NCBI RefSeq assembly: GCF_009792295.1
Contig: NZ_CP039934.1
Coordinates: 3,616,501 to 3,680,500, forward strand
Source: Myroides fluvii
GTDB lineage: Bacteria; Bacteroidota; Bacteroidia; Flavobacteriales; Flavobacteriaceae
Length of the DNA: 64,000 bases
Direction: 5' to 3'
Shown: piece by piece, positions 8,632-18,304 of the stretch
How the letters are laid out: every line of letters begins with the position of its first letter
Numbering within the stretch: position 1 is the first letter of the stretch
Made by a program: the position numbers and the translations under genes
Notes under the pieces: model-generated
Databases searched by the model: none
What the model saw: only the letters and a program-made list of their open reading frames with translations
What the model was told of the DNA's origin: nothing

Positions 8632-9839
8632 ACAGTTCCTTAAAAAAGTTTGGCCTCGCCCTGTTGATTTTGGTTACTTGTGTTTTCTTCTATGAAAAAG
8701 GGAAGCAACAACCCATACACTGGTATGAAACCTTCAATAATAGGGATAAAAATCCGTATGGCCTTTATATTTTTGATCAAGAAGTAGAGAAACTAGTACA
8801 GACGAAGCATTTAAGTCGCTTTTCTTACGCCTTTTTTACTTTTCTATATCAGCCAGACTATGACACTCTAAAGACGAGTAATTTAATTCTATTAGCTGGC
8901 GGACATGCCGAATTAGATGATTATACTGCCAAGCACCTTAAAGCGTATATAGCATCGGGGAATACCGCTTTTATTCAAGTTGAAAACCCTAAAGATTCTT
9001 TTGTCGAGGCTTTTGGGCTAAAGAACGGAGATGAAATCGAAGGTGCTTTTGGACCGCGTACCGATGGTGTCTTAGCGTTGACGAACGAAAGCCTGACCAA
9101 GCAAAGATTTAGTGTAAAAAACTCACTCAACCCGAGGTCTTTTGAGATTCTAGACAGCGTTAAAGACAACGTTGAAATTTTGGGGTATCGCTTGGTCAAC
9201 GACAGCATTAAACAAGTTAACCTCGTGCGCATCAAGCACGGAAAAGGAGAACTAATATTAGGAAGTTCTCCCCTTGTTTTTACTAATTATTACTTGTTGG
9301 AAAGCAATAATCACTTGTATGTTGAAAGCGTACTCTCTTATCTTCCTGCTCATGATACAACCTATATGCATGTGTTGAAATCGGGAGAAATGAAGGAAAG
9401 CAGTTCGCTGTTGCGCTTTATTTTTGCACATCCTCCCCTTCAATGGGCTTGGTATTTCTTCTTGTTTGGCTTGTTGGTATTCACGTTGTTTACTGCCAAG
9501 CGAAAACAGCGTATTATTCCCATCATTCCAACGGTAAAAAACACAACGGTAGAATTCACAAAAACGGTTTCTAACCTGTATATTCAATCCAAAGATTACA
9601 AGGACTTAATTGACAAGAGCATCGTTTATGCTCTAGAGAAAATCAGGCGAATTTACTATATTGACACCACGGTATTGGATGAGAAATTTGTTCATCACTA
9701 CCAACTAAAAACCAATAAAAACAAAGCAGATATCTTCGTTTTTATCAACATAGTGAACGAGTTCAGACAGCCGTACTTTTTAGCAACCGAAGCAGACCTC
9801 GTTCGATTACATCAAGCAATTAAAAAAATATTAGACTAA
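8628..9839 (+). CDS. DUF4350 domain protein
   Basis: 403 residues. An N-terminal hydrophobic segment (about 9-22) is followed by a DUF4350-type globular region starting at NRDKNPYGLYIFDQEV. This domain resembles a GATase/ABC-transporter auxiliary fold and includes LILLAGGHAELDDYTAKHL. A second membrane segment lies at about residues 270-290 (WAWYFFLFGLLVFTLF), and a cytoplasmic helical tail follows. The start codon sits in the stop of the DUF4129 gene (ATGA). Function is unknown; conserved context suggests it works with MoxR/DUF58 at the inner membrane. Confidence 0.83.
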   Translation: MNSSLKKFGLALLILVTCVFFYEKGKQQPIHWYETFNNRDKNPYGLYIFDQEVEKLVQTKHLSRFSYAFFTFLYQPDYDTLKTSNLILLAGGHAELDDYTAKHLKAYIASGNTAFIQVENPKDSFVEAFGLKNGDEIEGAFGPRTDGVLALTNESLTKQRFSVKNSLNPRSFEILDSVKDNVEILGYRLVNDSIKQVNLVRIKHGKGELILGSSPLVFTNYYLLESNNHLYVESVLSYLPAHDTTYMHVLKSGEMKESSSLLRFIFAHPPLQWAWYFFLFGLLVFTLFTAKRKQRIIPIIPTVKNTTVEFTKTVSNLYIQSKDYKDLIDKSIVYALEKIRRIYYIDTTVLDEKFVHHYQLKTNKNKADIFVFINIVNEFRQPYFLATEADLVRLHQAIKKILD

Positions 9840-9845
9840 AATACT

Positions 9846-10856
9846 ATGGAACATACAACAGAACATACTCCACTACAACCTGAGAACTTGGCGTTTGAAT
9901 CTCGTTTAGATCTAGCGCCGTTAACGGAAAAAATTGCGGCTATAAAACGCGAAATAAGCAAGGTCATTGTAGGTCAACACAAGACCATTGACCGTTTGTT
10001 GGTGGCCTTATTAGCCAATGGACACATCCTTTTGGAAGGGGTGCCAGGTGTAGCTAAAACGCTTACGGCAAAAGTATTGTCTCAAACCATTGACACCGTT
10101 TACAGCCGCATTCAATTTACGCCAGACTTAATGCCTTCGGATATTTTGGGAACTTCTGTGTTCAACATGCAGACTTCGGCCTTTGATTTTAAGAAGGGTC
10201 CCATTTTTGCCAACTTAGTATTGATTGACGAGATTAACCGTGCCCCTGCCAAAACACAAGCGGCTTTGTTTGAGGTAATGGAAGAAAGACAGATTACGAT
10301 TGACAATCTACAATTTAAAATGGACCAACCGTTTTTGGTAATAGCCACGCAAAACCCAATTGAACAAGAAGGAACATATCGCTTGCCAGAAGCTCAATTG
10401 GACCGTTTTTTATTCAAAATCGATGTGGAATATCCCAGCTTAGAAGAAGAAATCAATATTCTAGTTAAAGAACACGCTTTCGTAGATCAACAAAAGATAG
10501 CGCAAATTGAGAAAGTAATTTCTCCTCAAGAAATTATCGCTTTTCAAAAATTAGTCAAGCAAATTATCGTAGAAGAAAAAGTGATGGAATACATTGCGAA
10601 CATTGTCCACCAAACGCGTACCAACCCCATGCTGTATCTAGGGGCCTCTCCTCGTGCTTCTATTGCTATTTTAAATGCAGCGAAAGGATATGCTGCCCTA
10701 AACAATCGCGATTTTGTTACACCTGAAGATATCAAAGAAGCAGCTTATCCTGTGCTAACGCACCGCGTTATTGTATCACCAGAACGCGAAATGGAAGGAA
10801 TCACAGCTAAAGATATTATTCAGCAAATTATTGAAACCATCGATATTCCAAGATAA
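9846..10856 (+). CDS. MoxR family AAA+ ATPase
   Basis: 336 residues with all AAA+ landmarks: Walker A GVPGVAKT (residues 65-72), Walker B LVLIDE (124-129) followed by INRAPAKTQAALFEVMEE, sensor 1 ATQNPIEQEGTY, and the lid region with the sensor-2-like SPRASI. MoxR proteins act as chaperones that insert cofactors or assemble partner complexes, usually with VWA- or DUF58-type proteins. It is encoded 6 bp after the DUF4350 gene and 12 bp before the DUF58 gene. It is the likely engine of this seven-gene run; the client is unknown. Confidence 0.95.
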   Translation: MEHTTEHTPLQPENLAFESRLDLAPLTEKIAAIKREISKVIVGQHKTIDRLLVALLANGHILLEGVPGVAKTLTAKVLSQTIDTVYSRIQFTPDLMPSDILGTSVFNMQTSAFDFKKGPIFANLVLIDEINRAPAKTQAALFEVMEERQITIDNLQFKMDQPFLVIATQNPIEQEGTYRLPEAQLDRFLFKIDVEYPSLEEEINILVKEHAFVDQQKIAQIEKVISPQEIIAFQKLVKQIIVEEKVMEYIANIVHQTRTNPMLYLGASPRASIAILNAAKGYAALNNRDFVTPEDIKEAAYPVLTHRVIVSPEREMEGITAKDIIQQIIETIDIPR

Positions 10857-10868
10857 AAGAGGATCCTA

Positions 10869-12188
10869 ATGAAACACCTTTTTCTACTTCCACGTGTCTA
10901 CATCGGATTCGGTATCATCTTTGTACTGTTTATCCTATCTTTCTTATTTCCCGTGTTATACTCAATAACCTGGGGAGTGGTTGGCGTGGGATTTATCGTC
11001 CTTCTTACAGATTATCTGGCGCTATTTAGTGGGAAAGAAAAAATAACTGCCCAGCGATTTTTACCAGAAAAATTGTCGAATGGCGATGAAAACCCCATCG
11101 ATATACAGTTGTCAAATCACCACACCTTTAGCGTGCGCTGTGACATAATAGATGAAATTCCCTTTCAATTTCAAGAGCGCAATTTTCTTTTGGAAGAACA
11201 TGTAAAAGCCAATCAAACCAAGCGATTAACTTATCTAGTAACGCCAAAGTTTAGAGGTGAATATAACTTTGGAAAACTTAATATTTACGTGCGCTCCCCC
11301 CTTCAGCTTGTTGCAAAACGCTACGTGTTCTCCGAAGGGCAAATGCTTCCGTGCTATCCTTCTTTTATCCAAATGAAAAAGTACGATTTAATTGCTTTTG
11401 CCAAAAACAAATACGCTTTTGGATTGAAAAAATTACGCAAGATTGGAAATACAACAGAGTTTGAACAAATCAAAGAATATGTATCGGGAGATGATATTCG
11501 CACCATCAACTGGAAGGCAACAGCCAAGAAAAATGAATTGATGGTTAACCAATTTCTCGATGAAAATACAGAAACAGTTTATACTATATTAGACAAAGGT
11601 CGTTTAATGCAAATGCCCTTTGAAGGAATGTCTTTGCTCAATTATGCCATTAACTCGTCCTTAGCCCTATCGAATGTAGTGTTGAAAAAAAATGACCGCA
11701 TTGGAATGCTTGCCTTTTCAAAAAAAGTAGAAAACATTGTTGCGGCATCCAATAAACGCACACACTTACAAAAAATCATCACGACGTTATACAATATCGA
11801 AACGAATTTTAGTGAAAGTGATTTCGGCTATCTTTACAGTGCTGTTAAACACAACATTACGCATCGTAGTTTACTGTTGTTGTATACGAATTTCGAATCA
11901 CTGTCTAGCTTAGAAAGACAACTTCCCTATTTACGTGCTTTGGCCAAAAACCACGTCTTAGTTGTTATCTTTTTTGAAAATACAGAACTTAAAGCTCTGA
12001 CAGAAAAGGAAATAAAAAATACCGATGAAATTATAGATCATATTGTTGCGGAAAAATTTAACTTTGAAAAGCGTTTAATCGTCAGTGAATTGAGAAAATA
12101 CGGGATACACAGTATTCTAACAACCCCTCAAAATTTATCCATTGAAACGATTAATACCTACCTAAAAATCAAGGCAAAAGGTTTCTAA
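10869..12188 (+). CDS. DUF58 domain protein
   Basis: 439 residues with two adjacent N-terminal membrane segments (about 8-28 and 32-50), a beta-rich region, and the DUF58 signature around residues 195-225 (TTEFEQIKEYVSGDDIRTIN, WKATAKKNELMVNQF). A VWA-like fold follows (TVYTILDKGRLM, NDRIGMLAFS). These are the usual partners of MoxR ATPases. Length is normal. It is followed 3 bp later by an rRNA/tRNA methyltransferase gene, probably in the same transcript but unrelated in function. Confidence 0.9.
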   Translation: MKHLFLLPRVYIGFGIIFVLFILSFLFPVLYSITWGVVGVGFIVLLTDYLALFSGKEKITAQRFLPEKLSNGDENPIDIQLSNHHTFSVRCDIIDEIPFQFQERNFLLEEHVKANQTKRLTYLVTPKFRGEYNFGKLNIYVRSPLQLVAKRYVFSEGQMLPCYPSFIQMKKYDLIAFAKNKYAFGLKKLRKIGNTTEFEQIKEYVSGDDIRTINWKATAKKNELMVNQFLDENTETVYTILDKGRLMQMPFEGMSLLNYAINSSLALSNVVLKKNDRIGMLAFSKKVENIVAASNKRTHLQKIITTLYNIETNFSESDFGYLYSAVKHNITHRSLLLLYTNFESLSSLERQLPYLRALAKNHVLVVIFFENTELKALTEKEIKNTDEIIDHIVAEKFNFEKRLIVSELRKYGIHSILTTPQNLSIETINTYLKIKAKGF

Positions 12189-12191
12189 ACT

Positions 12192-12989
12192 ATGATTACA
12201 AAAAAGATAGAAAGCACACAAAATCCGTTAATAAAGACTATTCTTCAACTACAAGATAAAGCGAGAACTCGAAAAAAAGAGGGCTTGTTTATCATTGAAG
12301 GTTTACGCGAGTTAGAACTCGCCCAAGCAGGCGCATACCAACTAGACACGCTTCTATTTTGTGCGGATATCTTGGCTTTTGAACAAGTAAAACCATTTAT
12401 TGGTTCACATACACAGTGTATAGAAATCACCAAAGATGTCTATCAAAAATTAGCCTACCGCGACTCTACAGAAGGGGTATTGGCCTTGGCTAAAACCAAA
12501 ATTCATGCGTTGGATCAATTGACATTGCCCGAAAACCCGATCATCCTTGTAGCAGAAGCTACCGAAAAACCAGGAAATATAGGGGCTATGTTGCGCACGG
12601 CTGATGCTGCAAATATTGATGCAGTTATCATTGCCAATCCGCGAACCGATTTATACAACCCCAATATTATTCGCTCAAGTGTAGGCTGTCTATTTACGAA
12701 TCAAATCGCCGTAGCGAGCACAGAAGAAGTCATTGCTTTTTTAAAGGCAAAAGGCATTCAAATCTATGCAGCCACGCTACAAAACTCCTGTAGCTATCAC
12801 ACGCAAAACTACACGACCCCAACGGCCTTTATCGTGGGAACAGAAGCAACAGGCTTGACAGAAGCTTGGCGCAGTAACAGCACACAAAATATTATCATCC
12901 CGATGAGCGGAACAATTGACTCTATGAATGTATCTGTGGCAGCCTCTATTCTCCTATTTGAAGCGAAGAGACAACGCGATTTTAAGTAA
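12192..12989 (+). CDS. TrmH/SpoU family RNA 2'-O-methyltransferase
   Basis: 265 residues. The N-terminal substrate-binding part (residues ~1-100, KARTRKKEGLFIIEGLRELE) is followed by the SPOUT trefoil-knot methyltransferase domain. Its motifs are PGNIGAMLRTADAANIDAV (1), IVGTEATGLTEAW (2) and IPMSGTIDSMNVSVAASILL (3), the last two forming the S-adenosylmethionine site. Family members methylate ribose in 23S rRNA or tRNA; the target nucleotide cannot be assigned from sequence alone. It is the last gene of the run that starts with SpoIIM. Confidence 0.9.
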   Translation: MITKKIESTQNPLIKTILQLQDKARTRKKEGLFIIEGLRELELAQAGAYQLDTLLFCADILAFEQVKPFIGSHTQCIEITKDVYQKLAYRDSTEGVLALAKTKIHALDQLTLPENPIILVAEATEKPGNIGAMLRTADAANIDAVIIANPRTDLYNPNIIRSSVGCLFTNQIAVASTEEVIAFLKAKGIQIYAATLQNSCSYHTQNYTTPTAFIVGTEATGLTEAWRSNSTQNIIIPMSGTIDSMNVSVAASILLFEAKRQRDFK

Positions 12990-13115
12990 TCCATAGCAGC
13001 AACAGTAAACACAAAGAATATCAGGGAAGTAAAATAGAATAAAATTCATAAGAATCTCAACAATAATAAGCATTCTCCTGCGTTTTATCTAAATAATTAA
13101 AATGTTAATCTCGCC

Positions 13116-13144
13116 TTGTAGCTTGTATATTTTATTTATATTTG
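13116..13144 (+). promoter_or_regulatory. Bacteroidota-type promoter
   Basis: A -33 TTG at 13116-13118 and a -7 TATATTTG (TAnnTTTG) at 13137-13144, spaced by 18 bp. It lies 49 bp upstream of the outer-membrane barrel gene. Confidence 0.65.
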
Positions 13145-13193
13145 ATTTTTATTAATTTTTCCTTAACAAAAAACTAAATACAGACCAAGCGTT

Positions 13194-13838
13194 ATGAAAA
13201 GAAGCAACAGATTCTTTACCCTATTCACCCTTACTATACTTCTTTCTTTTTCACATGCAGCAATGGCTCAATTTAAGCCAAAATACAATTACGAAGAGCG
13301 TTTACACTACAACTATCCGTGGAAAGTGAACGTTCAAATGAGCATGTTAAACAATAATTTTGACTTTAGTGATCCGACAAATTTCGATGAGTTAAAAGCA
13401 GCATCTCTTCCTAAATTATCGTTAGAATACTATGCGGGCAAAAACATCAGTTTTAAACTCGGTGTATTATCTAGTGAAGTAAAATCAGAAGATGTGTTAA
13501 ACGGAAAAGTTGCGCGTGATAAATTTAGCGTTTTTGCGGTTGATGCAACTGTGGTTTATAGCTTAGGCGGTTTGTTCAACATTCCCATTGTTGACCCGTA
13601 TATCGAAACTGGTTTGGGTTATACCAAGTTCAACAAAGACGACAAAGCCATGTTCAACCTTGGTGGAGGTGTTAACATCTGGTTATCCGATACAGGACTT
13701 TTCAACATTGGTCAGTATAACCGCGATTTATTCATCAATCGCTTTGGATTAAACCTCGAAGTTTTGGGTAAAAAGAACCTAAGCGGAGGCCCGGGAAATA
13801 ATGTTCAAATCAACGGGGGAGTATTCTTCGTTTTCTAA
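13194..13838 (+). CDS. Outer-membrane beta-barrel protein
   Basis: 214 residues with a clear signal peptide (residues ~1-26, ending AAMAQ). The mature part has alternating aromatic/hydrophobic strands (VNVQMSMLNNNFDF, LSLEYYAGKNISFKLGV, VDATVVYSLGG, ETGLGYTKFN, FGLNLEVLGKK), and the chain ends in aromatic residues (GGVFFVF), as expected for small 8-stranded barrels of the OmpW/OmpA-N type. It is monocistronic, with its own promoter upstream and a hairpin about 50 bp downstream. Ligand and function are not known. Confidence 0.78.
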   Translation: MKRSNRFFTLFTLTILLSFSHAAMAQFKPKYNYEERLHYNYPWKVNVQMSMLNNNFDFSDPTNFDELKAASLPKLSLEYYAGKNISFKLGVLSSEVKSEDVLNGKVARDKFSVFAVDATVVYSLGGLFNIPIVDPYIETGLGYTKFNKDDKAMFNLGGGVNIWLSDTGLFNIGQYNRDLFINRFGLNLEVLGKKNLSGGPGNNVQINGGVFFVF

Positions 13839-13890
13839 ACAAAAAAGATAAATAGGCAGTTCGTAGGATGCCTTAGAAAAAAAACAACAG

Positions 13891-13918
13891 TAGGGGTGTA
13901 TTGCGATACACCCCTACT
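13891..13918. terminator. Strong hairpin between the barrel and spoT genes
   Basis: A perfect 12-bp stem, GTAGGGGTGTAT / ATACACCCCTAC, with loop TGCG. The T tract on the plus strand is weak (the first clear T-run comes 13 bp later). On the minus strand the stem is followed by TGTTGTTTTTTTT, although no minus-strand gene is seen there. It probably ends the barrel transcript. Confidence 0.6.
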
Positions 13919-13974
13919 TGCATATACACGCTTTTTTTCTTACATTTAATACATCTTTATCGATTAATAGTAGT

Positions 13975-16191
13975 ATGACAGAAGCAGAAATTGAATTAGA
14001 AAATAAGGCAATTGCAAAAGAATATAAGGAGTTACTGAAAATCAGTTATCAAACTTTATCTGATGCAGATAAAAAATTAATACGAAAGGCATTTGACGTT
14101 GCCGTTGACGCACATAAAGATCAACGCAGAAAATCAGGAGAAGCCTATATCTTCCACCCGATTGCCGTTGCAAAAATAGTCGCTTCTGAAATTGGTTTAG
14201 GTGCAACCTCCATCGCAGCAGCACTAATGCACGACGTGGTAGAAGACACGGATATTACCGTTGAGCAAATTGAAGAATGGTTTAACCCCAAAATAGCCAA
14301 AATTGTGGAGGGGTTAACGAAGATGGCACTATTAGAGCCCGATTCCCATATCTCTATGCAAGCGGAAAACTACCGCAAAATGTTGCTGACCTTAAATGAC
14401 GATGTACGCGTCATCCTCATTAAAATTGCCGATCGACTGCACAACATGCAGACCATGGAGAGTATGGTTGATTACAAACAGGCAAAAATTGCGTCAGAAA
14501 CCTTGTATATCTATGCACCTCTCGCGCATCGCTTGGGCTTGTTTAACATTAAAACCAAACTGGAGGACTTAGGTCTTAAATATACTGAACCAAATGTATA
14601 CCAAGACATTGTTCTAAAAATGAAAGAAACCAAAGAAGAGCAAGAAGCTTATATCAAATCGGTTTCAGACATTTTAAAACAATCCTTAGACGAAGAACAC
14701 ATCGACTACTCCATGAAAGGTCGTCCAAAGTCTATATACTCCATTCGTCGCAAAATGAAGGCACAAAACGTGACCTTTGACGAGGTATACGATAAATTCG
14801 CCTTGCGCATTATCTATAAATCTACACCACACGAGGAAAAATTCATTGCGTGGAAGATTTACTCTATCGTAACCGATCACTTCCGCCCTAGTCCTAGCCG
14901 ATTGAGAGATTGGATTTCCTCTCCTAAATCTACAGGATATGAAGCCCTGCACATTACTGTAATGGGGCCTAAAGGACGTTGGGTAGAGATTCAGATTCGC
15001 AGTGATCGAATGGATGAAATTGCAGAACAGGGATATGCAGCCCATTACAAATACAAACAAGGAGTTACCGAAGAAAACAGCCTGGATTTATGGCTCAATC
15101 AATTGAAAGAGGCTCTCGAAAATGCAGAGACAAATGCGGTTGATTTTGTAGAAGATTTCAAACTAAGCCTTTATGCGAAAGAAATTTACGTCTTTACACC
15201 TAAAGGAGAAATTAAATCGCTGCCTAAAGGGGCCACTGCCTTAGACTTTGCCTTTTCTATTCACTCGGAAATTGGACTAAAAACAAGGGGAACTCGTGTT
15301 AATGGGCGACTTGTGCCATTGAATCACATCTTGTCTAGCGGAGATCAAGTAGAAATTATTACCTCCGAAAGTAAAAAACCAAATGTCAACTGGTTAGACT
15401 ATGTGACAACCAGTAGAGCACGCAATAAGATTAAAAGTTCACTCAACGAGAATACGAAAAAAATTGCCGATGAAGGGAAAGAGCAATTGCAGCGTAAACT
15501 CAAGCATTTAAAAATAAGTTTAGATGAAACGACTATCAATGAAATGGTCAATCATTTTAAACTCAAAACCAGTCAAGATTTGTTTTATCGCGTGGGTGCA
15601 GGCTTAATTGACAATGCTCAATTAAAAGAATACGCCTCAAAACGCAACAATACGCTGTTTAACTTTTTCAAGAAAAGCATCAAACGCACACCTTCTGCCC
15701 CAGTTATTCCTGATGGCGAAAACAAAAATGCGTTAGACTTACTCGTTTTCGGAAAGGACAAAGAGAAGCTGGACTATAAACTCGCCACTTGTTGTAATCC
15801 AATACCAGGAGATGATGTTTTTGGATTCGTGACAATTAACGAAGGAATCAAAGTACATAAAACCGATTGCCCCAATGCCATCAGTATGCGTTCAAACTAC
15901 GCTTACCGCATTATGCAAGCGCATTGGATTGCGTCTTCTACTTCGTTTAATTTTGAAGCGACAATCAATATTACAGGACTTGATTCTGCTGGTTTAACCA
16001 CCGAAATCACCAAAATTATCATGGAGAGTAAAGCAGTGAACATCCGCAGTATTTCCTTAAGTGAAAACGCAGGTCTATTTAAGGGTTCTATTACCGTTAT
16101 CGTTCCAAACAACGACATTCTGAAAAAGATGATTGCCAATATCAAGAAGATCGAAGGCGTTGATAAAGTGACACGTGTAAATACAAATTAA
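13975..16191 (+). CDS. spoT: RelA/SpoT bifunctional (p)ppGpp synthetase/hydrolase
   Basis: 738 residues from MTEAEIELENKAI; an in-frame start 19 codons upstream overlaps a hairpin and is less likely. Domains in order: HD hydrolase (about residues 30-170, with IFHPIAVAKIVA and MHDVVEDTD), nucleotidyltransferase synthetase (about 220-370, with GRPKSIYSI, STGYEALHITV, VEIQIRSDRMDEIAEQGYAAH), TGS (about 395-460, IYVFTPKGEIKSLPKGATA), a helical/zinc-finger-like region with CCNPIPGDDVFGF, and a C-terminal ACT domain. Both catalytic halves look intact, so the enzyme can probably make and degrade the stringent-response alarmone. Confidence 0.96.
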   Translation: MTEAEIELENKAIAKEYKELLKISYQTLSDADKKLIRKAFDVAVDAHKDQRRKSGEAYIFHPIAVAKIVASEIGLGATSIAAALMHDVVEDTDITVEQIEEWFNPKIAKIVEGLTKMALLEPDSHISMQAENYRKMLLTLNDDVRVILIKIADRLHNMQTMESMVDYKQAKIASETLYIYAPLAHRLGLFNIKTKLEDLGLKYTEPNVYQDIVLKMKETKEEQEAYIKSVSDILKQSLDEEHIDYSMKGRPKSIYSIRRKMKAQNVTFDEVYDKFALRIIYKSTPHEEKFIAWKIYSIVTDHFRPSPSRLRDWISSPKSTGYEALHITVMGPKGRWVEIQIRSDRMDEIAEQGYAAHYKYKQGVTEENSLDLWLNQLKEALENAETNAVDFVEDFKLSLYAKEIYVFTPKGEIKSLPKGATALDFAFSIHSEIGLKTRGTRVNGRLVPLNHILSSGDQVEIITSESKKPNVNWLDYVTTSRARNKIKSSLNENTKKIADEGKEQLQRKLKHLKISLDETTINEMVNHFKLKTSQDLFYRVGAGLIDNAQLKEYASKRNNTLFNFFKKSIKRTPSAPVIPDGENKNALDLLVFGKDKEKLDYKLATCCNPIPGDDVFGFVTINEGIKVHKTDCPNAISMRSNYAYRIMQAHWIASSTSFNFEATINITGLDSAGLTTEITKIIMESKAVNIRSISLSENAGLFKGSITVIVPNNDILKKMIANIKKIEGVDKVTRVNTN

Positions 16192-16267
16192 ACACAACCT
16201 ACGGGTCTGTCTTTAATTTAAAAAAAGATAATCAATCAATTAATTTTCTCACAAGAGAAATTACAAC

Positions 16268-16275
16268 TATATTTG
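16268..16275 (+). promoter_or_regulatory. -7 promoter element upstream of fur
   Basis: TATATTTG (TAnnTTTG) 17 bp before the fur start codon. No clear -33 TTG is visible at the expected distance. The leader would be only about 10-14 nt. Confidence 0.55.
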
Positions 16276-16292
16276 CATTTTAGTATTTAGTT

Positions 16293-16751
16293 ATGGGAAG
16301 CGAGAATAATCAAGAAATAGTAAAAAACGTTTTTACGAAATTTTTAGAAGAAAGAGGTCATCGAAAAACACCTGAACGATACGCTATTTTACAAGAAATT
16401 TACGATAGTGAAGAGCATTTTGATATTGAGTCATTGTACATCAAAATGAAGAATAAAAACTATCGAGTAAGTAGAGCTACGCTGTACAATACTATTGAAA
16501 TTTTATTAGAGTGTGGTTTAGTTCGCAGACATCAATTTGGGCAAAACCAAGCACATTACGAGAAGTCCTATTTTGACAAACAACACGATCACATCATTTT
16601 AACTGATACAGGAGAAGTGATTGAGTTTTGCGACCCTCGTATTCAAACAATTAAAAAAACAATAGAAGATATTTTTAATATTGAGATTCACAATCACTCG
16701 TTGTATTTCTATGGAAGTAGAAAAGTGAATGAAGAAGAATCTGAATCCTAA
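16293..16751 (+). CDS. fur: Fur family metal-responsive transcriptional repressor
   Basis: 152 residues with a winged-helix DNA-binding half ([41 protein letters not shown]) and a dimerisation/metal half ([29 protein letters not shown]). The histidines of the regulatory metal site (HDH; HNH) are present. The CxxC zinc pair of many Fur proteins is absent: the usual cysteines are replaced in LTDTG, leaving a single Cys in EFCDPR. It is likely the iron-uptake regulator, though a Zur or PerR role cannot be excluded. It is followed 34 bp later by purA. Confidence 0.88.
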   Translation: MGSENNQEIVKNVFTKFLEERGHRKTPERYAILQEIYDSEEHFDIESLYIKMKNKNYRVSRATLYNTIEILLECGLVRRHQFGQNQAHYEKSYFDKQHDHIILTDTGEVIEFCDPRIQTIKKTIEDIFNIEIHNHSLYFYGSRKVNEEESES

Positions 16752-16785
16752 CACAACTAATTTAAAACTTTAACAACACAAAAGA

Positions 16786-18057
16786 ATGGCAGTAGATTTA
16801 CTACTTGGCTTGCAGTGGGGTGATGAAGGTAAGGGGAAAATTGTGGATGTCCTTACTTCAAAATACGACATTATTGCACGCTTTCAAGGTGGACCAAATG
16901 CTGGGCACACCTTAGAATTTGACGGAATTAAACACGTTCTTCGCACGATTCCTTCTGGTATTTTTCATAAAAACTCAATCAATATCATCGGAAACGGTGT
17001 GGTAATTGACCCTGTTGTTTTCATGAAAGAAATTGAAGGTTTAGCACAATTCAACATCGATTTTGTTAATCGTTTATTGATTTCGAGAAAAGCGCATTTA
17101 ATTCTTCCTACGCACCGTTTACTTGATGCGGCTTCTGAGGCTGCAAAAGGAAAAGCAAAAATCGGTTCTACATTAAAGGGGATCGGTCCTACCTATATGG
17201 ATAAAACAGGTAGAAATGGTCTTCGTGTTGGTGATATTGAATTAGAGGATTTCGAACAAAGATATCGTGCTTTAGCAGACAAACATGAATCAATGATTCA
17301 ATTCCACGACGTGGATATGCAATATAACCTAGCTGAATTAGAAGAAGAATTCTTCCAAGCAGTTAAAGAATTGAGAAAATTAACTTTCATCGATAGCGAG
17401 GAGTATTTAAACCGCGCATTGAAAGAAGGAAAAACAATCTTAGCTGAAGGGGCACAAGGATCGTTATTGGATATTGACTTTGGTACGTATCCATTCGTTA
17501 CATCTTCTAACACTACAGCTGCAGGTGCTTGTACTGGTTTAGGAATTGCTCCAAACCGCGTACAAGAAGTATTTGGTATCTTCAAAGCGTATACAACACG
17601 CGTTGGAAGTGGACCATTCCCTACAGAATTACACGATGAGGTTGGAGCTACTATGGCTTCAGTAGGTAGAGAATTTGGTTCCGTTACCGGTCGTGCAAGA
17701 AGATGTGGATGGTTAGACTTAGTTGCGTTAAAATACGCAGTAGAAGTTAACGGTGTTACTGAACTTTACATGATGAAAGCAGACGTATTATCTGGTTTTG
17801 AAACATTAAAAGTATGTACAAAATACACGTACAAAGGAGAAACAATCGACTACCTTCCATACAACATCGAACCTGAAAACGTAGAGCCAATCTACGAGGA
17901 AATGAAAGGTTGGAATGCAGATTTAACAGGGATGACGTCTTATGACCAACTACCGTCAGAACTAAAAGCGTATATTCAATTCATTGAAAACTACCTTGAG
18001 GTTCCTGTAAAAGTTGTTTCTGTAGGTCCTGATAGAAAACAAACTATTTTAAAATAA
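16786..18057 (+). CDS. purA: Adenylosuccinate synthetase
   Basis: 423 residues, normal length. It catalyses GTP-dependent condensation of IMP and aspartate in AMP synthesis. Hallmarks: the N-terminal P-loop GLQWGDEGKGKIVDVL, GGPNAGHTLEFDG, STLKGIGPTYMDK, QGSLLDIDFGTYPFVTSSNT, the GPFPTEL segment, and the C-terminal VSVGPDRKQTI. It follows fur by 34 bp and may be cotranscribed. A strong terminator lies 3 bp after the stop. Confidence 0.98.
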   Translation: MAVDLLLGLQWGDEGKGKIVDVLTSKYDIIARFQGGPNAGHTLEFDGIKHVLRTIPSGIFHKNSINIIGNGVVIDPVVFMKEIEGLAQFNIDFVNRLLISRKAHLILPTHRLLDAASEAAKGKAKIGSTLKGIGPTYMDKTGRNGLRVGDIELEDFEQRYRALADKHESMIQFHDVDMQYNLAELEEEFFQAVKELRKLTFIDSEEYLNRALKEGKTILAEGAQGSLLDIDFGTYPFVTSSNTTAAGACTGLGIAPNRVQEVFGIFKAYTTRVGSGPFPTELHDEVGATMASVGREFGSVTGRARRCGWLDLVALKYAVEVNGVTELYMMKADVLSGFETLKVCTKYTYKGETIDYLPYNIEPENVEPIYEEMKGWNADLTGMTSYDQLPSELKAYIQFIENYLEVPVKVVSVGPDRKQTILK

Positions 18058-18060
18058 AAA

Positions 18061-18090
18061 AAATCCCACTCTTGCAGTGGGATTTTTTTT
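18061..18090 (+). terminator. Rho-independent terminator after purA
   Basis: Perfect 10-bp stem AAATCCCACT / AGTGGGATTT, loop CTTGC, then a run of T. The 210 bp from here to the tRNA terminator hold nothing I can recognise. Confidence 0.9.
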
Positions 18091-18304
18091 CTATATTTTC
18101 TATTGCCTTCGACACTCCGCTTTTACTATTTCAACAAAGTACAAGCAATGGCACGACATGCCCTATATTCTCCTTGCCAAGAAACAATCGAATTCACTAT
18201 TCTCTCCTACGTATTATTAGCCTTTTTCTTGGCAAAATAAAAATACCTCACCTTAACCAAGATGCTCTTCCTTCCTTTGCCAAACACATCAGTAGATATA
18301 ATCC

